DNA of 20,084 bases, taken from Mesaphorura yosii. Lineage: Eukaryota > Arthropoda > Collembola > Poduromorpha > Tullbergiidae. The notes under the pieces were generated by a model, which worked only from the letters and a program-made list of their open reading frames with translations, was not told where the DNA came from and made no database searches. The stretch is taken from contig WIXG01000814.1 of NCBI GenBank assembly GCA_009869945.1, positions 1-20,084 of the forward strand. Direction: 5' to 3'. This document shows positions 1 to 7,435 of the stretch, one piece after another. A program made the translations under genes and the position numbers. Numbering within the stretch: the stretch's first letter is position 1; every line of letters begins with the position of its first letter.

Positions 1-625
1 TTCAAGTACGTGTACAAGGGTCACGACCGTGCCAATCTTAAAATTCAAGCTGGTGGAGGTGAGTTAAGTTTGGACGAGCCGGTAATGTTTCTTGACAGCA
101 GGTATATCAGTGCCCCTGAAGGAATATGGCGTATTCGAGAAAACAACATGCATGAACAGTCGCACACAATTATTAGACTTGCAGTGCATTTGCCTGATCA
201 GCAGAAAGTAGTTTTCCAAGAAGGAAATGAGTTACAGGCTTTTATAGATGCCGAGGATAGAAACACCACCTTAACCGCATGGTTTGAGTTGAACTGTACT
301 GACACGAATGCACGGCAATACCTGTACCAAGATATACCGTATCATTACATATTCAACACACCAAAAAATAAAAATTGCTGGAGTACAAGGAAAAGGGGAC
401 ATGACAAAGTCATCAGCAGAATGTACTCGGTAAGTCCATGGAAAGGTACTACTTAAGGATATTCCTGCTGCATGTCAAAGGCGCACAATCGTTTAATGAT
501 GTAAGAACTGTAGACGGAAAAGTGTGTGGTACTTTCCGGAAGCAGCACGTGTAAGAAATCTCCTGAAGGATGATACGGAATGGGACAGATGTCTGACAGA
601 AGCAACTTTATTTCAAATGCCGCAC
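1..625 (+). mobile_element. Decayed Helitron Rep/helicase fragment
   Basis: The frame is open from the first base (FKYVYKGHDRA) and continues with ISAPEGIWRIRENNMHEQSH and IIRLAVHLPDQQKVVF, the well-conserved linker between the Rep (Helitron_like_N) domain and the Pif1-type helicase of Helitron transposases. Reading then changes frame near 439-441, where ERYYLRIFLLHVKGAQSF and VDGKVCGTF follow. It changes again near 551-554, where LLKDDTEWDRCL follows. All of these are recognisable Helitron segments in the right order, so this is one original coding region broken by two frameshifts. Similarity fades after about 625, before any helicase Walker motifs. The 5' part lies outside the window. It is a dead fragment that cannot make a working rolling-circle transposase. 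The family assignment is from remembered conserved segments, not from a search. Confidence 0.85.
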
Positions 626-976
626 TATGTCGGAATTCCGGCGGAGACGTGCTGGTAAGTTTTTTCATTGATTCTTCTGTATTTTGAAGCGCTGAATCCG
701 AATCTGAAGTCAGAATTCGGATTCGGTTCCGAATTTGGCCAGAAAACCGAATTCGGTTTTTCACCTTTGACCCGCGATATCTCAGTACTGGGTCAACGTA
801 CGAGGGAGGGGTTGGCACCGTTGGATAGCCCTAGACCAGGGCTTTCCAACGATATGCTATTTGCCAGGGGTCACCATAGACTCACGATGACGAAATCGGG
901 GTCAGCCGCCATTTTGACTCCCGAAAATCGGGACAAGGCTCCATTTGGGGGTTATGAAACCCACCCTGGGAATGTA
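626..976. other. Non-coding stretch with clustered GAATTCGG words
   Basis: No supportable gene. Bases 630-760 hold repeated variants of the word GAATTCGG/GAATTTGG, including the palindrome CGGAATTCCG near 632. This suggests degenerate short repeats or the edge of an old mobile element. The remainder (760-976) is a compositionally mixed stretch with no recognisable protein or RNA feature. Confidence 0.4.
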
Positions 977-1190
977 GTCCTGCACCCATAGTTTACAATG
1001 GAAAAGACGCAATTCAATTTCCGAGTAAGGCGTGCGAGAAATTAAACTTCAAATTTCACCTAGAACTTGTGAAGGGCAATGTTCCCCCCTTTTGACATAT
1101 CTTTCTGCTCAACTTCAAGGTTTAATTTCTCGCACGCCTTACTCGGAAATTGAATTGCGTCTTTTCCATTGTAAACTATGGGTGCAGGAC
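977..1190. repeat. Perfect 71-bp inverted repeat with 72-bp spacer
   Basis: Bases 977-1047 (starting GTCCTGCACCCATAG) are the exact reverse complement of 1120-1190 (ending CTATGGGTGCAGGAC), separated by 1048-1119. I compared the arms base by base and saw no mismatch; beyond both ends similarity stops. Identity this complete implies a recent event: a fold-back duplication, a palindromic insertion, or an assembly or template-switch artefact. The right arm runs into the open exon that follows, and its last bases carry a plausible splice acceptor (..GGTGCAG before GAC). Confidence 0.9.
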
Positions 1191-1607
1191 TGGGTAATTG
1201 AAGAGCAACGAGACATCAAACATGAGAAGTGTCAGCGATGTCAAGAAAAATTGCCACTCGTCAAAGATTTGGACTACCCTGCCTCAGCTTGGTGGTTGGG
1301 ATGTAAGAAATGCTTCGTCACTGTTAGATCAGACTTCAAATACTTCGAACTTTGTGGGCTCGACCTGGCGAACTCCGTGAAGGAGGCCAAAATAAAGCAA
1401 GCGGTGCATTTGAAGGAGGAAGAGGCCAAGAAACAAGAAAGAAAAATCATCAGAGAAGAAGAAAAACTTTCAAAGAGGATTCGTGAATTTGAAGAAGAGA
1501 AGGCAAGGTGGGAAGCAGAGAGGCTGAAGGAGTTCGATCTGGGAGACGACGACTCCATCGACGAAGAAATGGACGCTGAGGCTGTCGACGCCGAGAAAAA
1601 AATTTAA
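1188..1607 (+). CDS. Putative terminal exon: zinc-knuckle plus coiled-coil protein, 5' end unresolved
   Basis: This frame is open to TAA at 1605-1607 but has no usable ATG at its 5' side; upstream, the frame only opens within the left inverted-repeat arm and lacks methionines. The likeliest reading is an exon starting after the acceptor at 1186-1187. The predicted protein starts DWVIEEQRD and contains two CxxC pairs (CQRC and, 24 residues later, CKKC), arranged like a zinc ribbon. A long charged helix follows (KEEEAKKQERK, EEEKLSKRIREFEEEKARW), typical of a coiled coil, and the tail is acidic (DDDSIDEEMDAEA). I do not recognise the family. Lying between a Helitron fragment and a fold-back element, it could be a captured gene fragment instead of an active gene. 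No upstream exon could be identified. Confidence 0.35.
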   Translation, partial: DWVIEEQRDIKHEKCQRCQEKLPLVKDLDYPASAWWLGCKKCFVTVRSDFKYFELCGLDLANSVKEAKIKQAVHLKEEEAKKQERKIIREEEKLSKRIREFEEEKARWEAERLKEFDLGDDDSIDEEMDAEAVDAEKKI

Positions 1608-1642
1608 AATAGTTCAGTCAAATTACGCTGCAACGGACGTCA

Positions 1643-2007
1643 CCCTTACGACTAGGAATCCTGACAAACGGCCCTTTTAAAGGCCACCAAATTTTCCGAA
1701 GAGCAAAATTATGCATACTTACGTTAAATGCCAATGTCGACTCCTAATTTTAAAACCTCATGTCGACTCCCTATCCTAAAACCCGATGTCGACTCCCTGT
1801 CAATGTTAAATGCTGATGTCGACTCACTATCCTAAAACCCGATGTCGACTCCCTGTCAATGTTAAATGCTGATGTCGACTCCCAATGCTAAAACCCCGTG
1901 TCGACTCCCGTGATATTAAAGTTAATGGTAGTTGCACAAAGTTAACCGGAATTCGGATTTGTTCTTCGGAAAATTTGGTGGCCCTTAAAAGGGCCGAGTC
2001 GTAAGGG
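1643..2007. mobile_element. Fold-back (inverted-repeat) element with internal tandem repeats
   Basis: The left arm 1670-1706 (GGCCCTTTTAA onward) pairs with the right arm 1959-1995 over 37 bp with two mismatches. Outside them, 1643-1653 (CCCTTACGACT) pairs exactly with 1997-2007 (AGTCGTAAGGG). The two left blocks are separated by 16 bp and the two right blocks by one base, so the left arm carries a small insertion. Between the arms lies a tandem array. Long inverted ends around short direct repeats is the layout of fold-back elements, a non-autonomous DNA transposon type. No coding capacity and no clear target-site duplication were seen. Confidence 0.6.
1736..1925. repeat. GTCGACT-headed tandem array, alternating 26/30-bp units
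   Basis: The word GTCGACT occurs at 1736, 1762, 1788, 1818, 1844, 1874 and 1900, giving intervals of 26, 26, 30, 26, 30 and 26 bases. Units alternate between ...CCTAAAACCCGAT and ...CAATGTTAAATGCTGAT types, so part of the array is a 56-bp higher-order repeat. Each unit contains a SalI-type palindrome. The array fills the centre of the fold-back element. Confidence 0.9.
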
Positions 2008-2524
2008 GTTTATCCTCAGTGATGAAATCGTTGGCTATGCTGCTGAAGGTTGAAAAGCCTGGTAAAAGTCTTCCCACATTGCAGGCAGCGGAGGTCCCGG
2101 AGTCGCTCGAGGTGGTGACTTCTAGCGGTGCGAGAGTTGAATACCAGGTTGAAGTGGTGACATTGGTACATTGAAGACGTGGGTGGACTTGGTTGGGGGG
2201 CGGCAGTGCCACGAGTTGATTTTCTTGAGGAGACGCATGTTGTACGGCATTTACGGGGCCCGAGTCGTACACCTGTTGGATGTCGTCGTCTTCTGAATTG
2301 TCATCGTCGTTGTTCTGTTCGTTGTTTGACGGGATGATGTTGATTTCGTCAAACGCTGTTCTACACAATGGACAGCGTGCTCTTCCCACCCGCCTCTCGT
2401 CAATTTCTAGGTGCCGCTCCAGGAAGGGGCCGCAGAACCTGTGACGACAGACTTGCTCAAGGTCTGCGTTTACAGGAACTGCGACGAAATCTTCTATTTG
2501 CTCCATGCAAACTGGACGGTCCAT
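1985..2524 (-). CDS. Small RING-finger-like protein with two zinc ligands replaced
   Basis: A single-exon frame of 179 aa starting at the first ATG (MDRPVCMEQI); in-frame stops lie just upstream. The N-terminal half resembles a C3HC4 RING domain of E3 ubiquitin ligases: VCMEQ, then CRHRFC (C-x-H-x2-C), then CPLC. However, the expected first cysteine is Arg3 (codon CGT, one base from TGT) and the sixth ligand is Phe within FCGPF (TTC, one base from TGC). The rest has an acidic patch (DDDNSEDDD) and a Pro/Ser/Thr-rich tail with no recognised domain. The last seven residues and the TAA lie inside the right arm of the fold-back element, so the original 3' end was probably replaced. It could be a decaying E3 ligase copy or an incomplete RING without ligase activity. 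Confidence 0.55.
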   Translation of the reverse strand: MDRPVCMEQIEDFVAVPVNADLEQVCRHRFCGPFLERHLEIDERRVGRARCPLCRTAFDEINIIPSNNEQNNDDDNSEDDDIQQVYDSGPVNAVQHASPQENQLVALPPPNQVHPRLQCTNVTTSTWYSTLAPLEVTTSSDSGTSAACNVGRLLPGFSTFSSIANDFITEDKPLTTRPF

Positions 2525-2615
2525 GTCGCTCTTCTTCACTCGTGATTATTTGGTCCAAGTCGAATGGTTGAATGATTGGTAAACGAAGAATGGGAAAGTT
2601 ATCGGCTAAATCGCT

Positions 2616-2628
2616 CCTTTTTATACCC
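2616..2628 (-). promoter_or_regulatory. TATA-like box of the RING-like gene
   Basis: On the minus strand this reads GGGTATAAAAAGG, a strong TATA consensus. It lies about 92 bp upstream of the RING ATG, leaving room for a leader of roughly 60-70 bases. Confidence 0.5.
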
Positions 2629-3526
2629 ATGTTGGGAGTAGCCGGCTGGGCAAAGTCAAATTTATGTGCAAGGAAATGAAAGTAATTGTGGTTAAAAATA
2701 GTACTGAATTTGTCTGAAACATCACAGAATCGGGTTCACACCTCAGTTCATGCAGTCTGTAAATACGTTTCATGATACACGAACTGGGTTCGATGCCCGA
2801 TTTTGTCGAGACAAGAAACGAGACAGACGTCTGACATGCTAATCGGGGTCGACAATTTAGTCATAAATCCCTTAAAACCTGGCACGATACGTATCTAATA
2901 TTCAAATATTGTTTATTTCTTCTACACCATTCTGAACTTTAGTACATTATCACATTCACACAAGAAAAAAGTACGAAACTGAATGCATACGAAGTCACAG
3001 CATTAAACAAATCATGTATTAATGTCATCCTCATTTCAATTTTCATTGATCAAAACCTGTATGTATGTAATATGGAAATGCAAGTCAAGAACTAGAAAAT
3101 TCACGCGCGCGCAGGCGCGCAAGACCCGGCCGCTAGTCAATAATAATTATCAATGGATAATTATCAGCGCACCCTGCGTAGCGGCAAGATTTCAAGGTTT
3201 CGTAACGCAGCGCTGCTAAAATTGTTCGTGAAACTGCACCCGCTTGAAATGCTCGTGAGTGCGATTCATTGTGAAATATGGCAATCACAATTAACGATAT
3301 GATATTGAACTGTTGATATGCTGTCTGCCAGTCGGTCACGGGGTTGCAATCCATCTAGACCGTCGTGTGACAATCAGTCATCTAATCAAAGGAACTCAGG
3401 CTGGTGGCCACATCACACCACAAACGCATCGACTTACTACGCCATCACGGTCACGGATCACGAGAGTGCTTATCTGCAAATACTAACTGAAGTGACAACG
3501 ACGACGACTGAAGTGATTCTGAATCT
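2629..3526. other. Intergenic region upstream of the first esterase
   Basis: No gene supported. It contains an alternating purine-pyrimidine run with a short GC dyad (3102-3120, CGCGCGCGC..GGCGCGC) next to an AT-rich stretch with ATAATTAT repeats (about 3140-3163). The part from about 3357 onward (GTGTGACAATCAGTCA.., GAGTGCTTATCTGCAAATAC) resembles the region upstream of the second esterase at about 6300-6450, so the duplicated unit includes the promoter. Confidence 0.45.
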
Positions 3527-3538
3527 GAATAAAATGAG
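3527..3538 (+). promoter_or_regulatory. Weak TATA-like box of the first esterase
   Basis: GAATAAAATGAG lies about 120 bp before the ATG at 3649, at a place equivalent to GTATAAAACGAG before the second esterase. The first T of the TATA core is missing here, so this promoter looks weaker than that of its broken neighbour. Confidence 0.35.
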
Positions 3539-3648
3539 GTCCGAGCCGAGAGTGTTTTGTAGCTCGCAGTTAGTAATAGCACAGCGAGGAAGTGTAGAAC
3601 TAAAAACTGGATCCTTGGGCACCTTTGGACACGACTCACCTGACTAAA

Positions 3649-5825
3649 ATGTCGAAGTCAAACCAATTTCGTCCAATTGCGGTTTTCTTCGTTGTCTGCA
3701 GCTGTAGCATGGCGTGTGCGGAATCACTCAGCCCTGAACTACAACAAGCACAGACTGATGTGGGACCTCTTGCAGCGACAAGAATGGGTGATATTCGTGG
3801 CGTGACCCTCACATCGCGTGCAGGACGTGAATATTCTGGTTTTCTAGGAGTGCCATACGCCCGACCGCCAGTCGGGCCGCTCCGATTTCAGGTAAGAGCC
3901 TTCGTCTTCAAGCTTCGTCCATTATGCGGTCAGTTGCCGGAGTATTAATTGCAGATTCCGTACCCCGCTGTGCCATGGGAGGGCACTTACAACGCCACAA
4001 GCAACCCTCCAGTTTGCATCCAACACGACCAGCACAATGCGGACGAGCTGACCACAACCGGCTCGGAGGACTGTCTCTACCTTAACATCTTCACTCCGAA
4101 AGTGGTAAAAAAAAGCCTTGCTCCGGTCATGTTCAGATGTGCTCACGTGCACAAATTCTAAATTCCATATTTTTAATTTGTGCAGGACCTGAGCGACCCC
4201 TCTAACCCGTTCCCGGTCATGTTCTACATTCATGGCGGGGGTCACTACGAAAGTGGGTCACAATACAATGCTGATTATTACATGGATGAAGACGTGGTGT
4301 TGGTTTTTATTAATTATCGGCTTGGTGTGATGGGTAAGCCACTTGATTTTCGAATAAATTAATGATAACACTGATTACGTTTCCTACCCATCACTGCTCT
4401 TGACTTTCAGGCAACTTGAATACAAACAACTACAACGCCCGTGGCAATCAGGGGTCGAAGGACCAGGTCATGGCGCTGCATTGGGTTCAGGAGAATATCC
4501 ACGCCTTTGGCGGAGATCGAACCCGAGTCACCATATTTGGCAACTCGTACGGGGGCATGGGGACGACGGGCTTGCTGCTGTCGCCGATGAGCACCGGCCT
4601 CTTCCATCGAGCCATTCCACAGAGTGGCACACTCCTCATCGCAGCAATCCTCAGCTTGGATCCGCTGGGAAGTGCGCGTAACCTTGCCGGAAAATTCGGA
4701 TGCAGATCCAACGCCTCAGCACAGATTCCCGTATGCTTGCAAAACGTGGACGCTTCGACTTTGGTGCTGCAGAGCTACGAAATGGATTTTCGCTACTCCG
4801 TTGAAAATTACGTCGACGACGGCAATGTGTTCCTACCGGACACGCCTTTGAACATGCTGCGGGCTAGGAAAATTCATCCGGTCACCGCCATGTACGGAGC
4901 CACGTCTGGAGAAATGCTTGCGCTTTCACTCTGTAAGATTTCCTTTTATCATAATATACTTAACTTTAAGTGAGCCCATGCTGATTGTAACTTGGACTTT
5001 CTTCCTTTTTCTTTTAGTAACTTTGGCGTTCGAATCAGAGATCGATAAATGGAACCAAGACTGGGTCACAGAATTCATCCAACTGCTTGGGCTGGCTTCA
5101 GCGTCCAACCCGGCCCAAATCGCAAATGACGCCAAGGAGTTTTACGTGGGCGCAGGAAATCTCTCGCGAGCCGCACGAGAAGGATTTACAAACATGATCT
5201 CTGACCGGATGTTTGTACATCCTGCGCAAGTCGTGGCGTCCTACCAGCATTTGGCCAATATGCAAGACGAACAGCAGGACGTGTACCTGTACTACTGGGA
5301 CTATGAGGCGGAGTACTCCAACGCCAACTTTGCGATTGACATATACGGAAGAGAGGAGGGCTTCATGGGCGCCTCACACGCTGACGAACTCCAATTCTTT
5401 TACCATTACTTCCATCAGACTGGATATCCGTACATTCCGGAAGGGCACAAAGACGCTCCGTTCAGTAAAATGTTTATCAAGCTCTGGACCACGTTTGCGA
5501 GGGACGGGTAAGTCCAGAATTACTTCATTTTCTGCCTACTATCTGCCGTGTACAGTTTTTCTTTCATTTTTGCAGGAAGCCGTCTGGAGCGAGCAACGGC
5601 GCCGTGTGGGAGCCGATCTCCAACCCAAAGCCATTTCGGTGGTTTGTAATTGGCGACGACCCGCGAATGACAGATGATGTCGGACCAAGAATGAACTTCT
5701 GGGATCAGTACGACGAAGAGGATTTGTACGACACGCCGACTGTGAAAGTCCCGTACAAAAATGACATCAGTGACCTCATGAATTATGGTTACTTTAAGCG
5801 AAAGGCTAGGAAAGGAAGCGTCTAG
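3649..5825 (+). CDS. Secreted type-B carboxylesterase, complete, six exons
   Basis: Exons 3649-3891, 3955-4104, 4186-4333, 4411-4932, 5018-5507 and 5576-5825 join in frame to 600 aa; all five introns (63-85 bp) are GT..AG. The ATG at 3649 opens a hydrophobic signal peptide (FRPIAVFFVVCSCSMACA), so the enzyme is probably secreted. Family marks appear in order: YARPPVGPLRF (about 70-80), EDCLYLNIF, the oxyanion-hole HGGG (147-150), NYRLGVMG, the nucleophile elbow G-N-S-Y-G with Ser226, Glu348 in GATSGE and His475 in GASHADEL. The triad is complete, so hydrolysis of carboxylic esters is likely. The elbow differs from the usual G-E-S-A-G. The length is normal for the family. There is no C-terminal anchor hydrophobic stretch. 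The substrate is unknown; detoxification, hormone-ester or odorant-ester breakdown are all possible. A tandem, damaged copy follows downstream. Confidence 0.92.
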
Positions 5826-5917
5826 TCCGTTTGGTAAAAGATGTATATAATTAGTCCAGAATTCGATAGGTAAACACTTTGCACTCAAAATCATTTGGAA
5901 TGCGTGCAACATTTTCT

Positions 5918-5923
5918 AATAAA
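5918..5923 (+). terminator. Polyadenylation signal of the first esterase
   Basis: AATAAA occurs 93 bases after the esterase stop codon, a normal spacing for a eukaryotic 3' UTR. Confidence 0.7.
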
Positions 5924-5925
5924 GC

Positions 5926-6460
5926 CACAAGAACCTTGATTTTCAAAGCAATCGTCATATCGGACATTCTGACGGGTTCGTTCTAATTTGATAATAAGAT
6001 ATACATGCGATTGATACGCCAAATTAATCCATAATTTGCTTAATTTCAATGGGTTTCAGTTTTGCACGTGCGCAAGCCTCGTAGGGAAAATCACACCAAA
6101 ACTGATAGCAAATAGAAGCAATAAATACAATTGTTTCTGGTATGTTTGTGGTCAAATCAGCTCAATTTCGATTTTCGAATATGAAAATGGTGTGGAGTGG
6201 ATAATACTAATTATTGTCTGGTTAATGTGATGGTGTGGTGTGACAATTTCTGCCAGCAATCATACAACCGTTATTCGCTCACGGGACCCAGTAAGCCCTT
6301 CGACATGTGACCATCAGTCTATTAATCAATCAATCAAACTAGAGCAGGTGACTCTTCCTATTACCTTGCTCATGCGGACATGCCGTTTCCAGCATCACGC
6401 GGAAGGAATGAGTCCTTATCTCTCAAACACGCTTGCTGAGCTGAAGTGGAGTTTGAGGTT
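5926..6460. other. Spacer between the two esterase copies
   Basis: AT-rich sequence without a supportable gene. From about 6290 it resembles the leader region of the first esterase (GACCATCAGTC..AATCAA, GAGTCCTTATCTCTCAAACAC..CTGAAGTG), marking the start of the duplicated unit. A short ATCAATCAATCAA run lies near 6322-6337. Confidence 0.5.
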
Positions 6461-6470
6461 GTATAAAACG
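6461..6470 (+). promoter_or_regulatory. TATA box of the second esterase copy
   Basis: GTATAAAACG is a clear TATA core 91 bp before the ATG at 6559. The surrounding leader is related to that of the first esterase. A full promoter in front of a broken gene suggests that the damage is recent or that a transcript is still made. Confidence 0.55.
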
Positions 6471-6558
6471 AGTGAACCGCACTAACACGCACGAACCACA
6501 GATCGAGAGTCCAGTGAGAGCTCAAAGCGTGATATAGAACACCGACGGAGACCACAAA

Positions 6559-7331
6559 ATGAAGTCGATACATTTTCGTCAAATTAAATTCGTTGCCGCC
6601 CTTCTCGTTGTAGCCTCCGGCACCAGCAGCAGAGCAAATGCCAATGCCAAATCACTCAACCCCGAGCCACAAGAGCCTCAGGCTGATACAACTTATGTTG
6701 GGCCCTTCGTACGTACAAGAATGGGTGATATTCGTGGCGTGATCCTCACATCGCGTGCAGGACGTGAATATTCTGGTTTTCTAGGAGTGCCATACGCCCG
6801 ACCACCAGTTGGGCCACTGAGATTTCAGGTAACAGTAGTATTTCAATACCCACAAACTCTGATCGCACATCGCACGTTTGGCGTTTGACGTTGGTATAAA
6901 ATTTCGACTAAATTTGCATTGCAGATCCCGTATGAGGCCGTGCCATGGGAAGGCCAAAATGTTTATCAAGCTCTAGACCACGTTTGCGAGGGACGGGTGA
7001 GTCTGAGTCCAGAATTTTACCGGATTTCCTTTTACTTACTGTGCTGTGTACTAATTCTGTTGCCCCATGCAGGAAGCCGTCCGGAGCGAGCAACGGCGCC
7101 ATGTGGGAGCCGATCTCCAACTCGAAGCCTTTCCGATGGTTTGTGATTGGCGATGACTCGCGAATGACAGACGACGTCGGGCCACGAGTGAACTTCTGGG
7201 ATCAGTACGGCGAACACGATTTGTATCAGACGCCTAGTGGGATGGTCTCGGATAGGAATGACTTCAGTGATCTTGTGAATTACGGGTATTTTAAGCGGCA
7301 GACGGCGATGAGAATGACTGAACAAGTCTAG
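6559..7331 (+). pseudogene. Internally deleted carboxylesterase copy
   Basis: The first exon (6559-6828, MKSIHFRQIKFVAALLVVAS.., signal peptide) matches the upstream esterase, including YARPPVGPLRFQ. The next exon begins IPYEAVPWEG at 6925 and then jumps, at about 6954/6955, to sequence equivalent to the very end of the fifth exon of the intact gene (AAAATGTTTATCAAGCTC..GAGGGACGG). Exons 3, 4 and most of 5, with their introns, are gone, so HGGG, Ser, Glu and His are all absent. The junction is out of frame: with splicing at 6996/7073 the product stops at 7154-7156 after about 141 aa. In its old frame the last exon (7073-7331) is still fully open and ends KRQTAMRMTEQV. In that same old frame the joined piece of exon 5 has TAG where the intact gene has TGG (Trp). 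This is a recent genomic deletion in a tandem duplicate. It makes no active enzyme. Confidence 0.9.
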
Positions 7332-7384
7332 ATTATGAAAGACATATGGTCCAATTAATTTTGATAAATTGAACTGATAGATAA

Positions 7385-7390
7385 AATAAA
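7385..7390 (+). terminator. Polyadenylation signal of the broken esterase
   Basis: AATAAA lies 54 bases after the ancestral stop codon and 46 bases before the stop of the convergent receptor gene. Confidence 0.55.
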
Positions 7391-7435
7391 TTCACGAATT
7401 ATTCAATCAAGAATCGCAAATTCGTAATTCGTGTG

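Noticed and set aside
453..818. 121-codon minus-strand frame over the decayed Helitron
   Set aside because: The plus strand of the same region reads as Helitron protein in shifted frames, and the minus-strand product resembles nothing known.
1736..1925. CRISPR-like reading of the regular GTCGACT array
   Set aside because: Units are only 26/30 bp, most of each unit is itself repeated so there are no unique spacers, no cas genes are present and the surrounding genes are eukaryotic.
2780..2815. GGGTTCGATGCCC, resembling a tRNA T-arm (possible tRNA or SINE)
   Set aside because: The T-stem pairs only partly, and no matching A box, anticodon arm or acceptor stem was found around it.
3102..3120. 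Alternating CG run with short dyad as a CpG-island promoter or Z-DNA switch
   Set aside because: Too short, far from any supported start site, and explained equally well as simple sequence.
6919..7146. 75-codon frame through the deleted esterase as a new functional protein
   Set aside because: It runs through an intron with good splice signals and follows the frame created by the deletion; nothing suggests selection on it.
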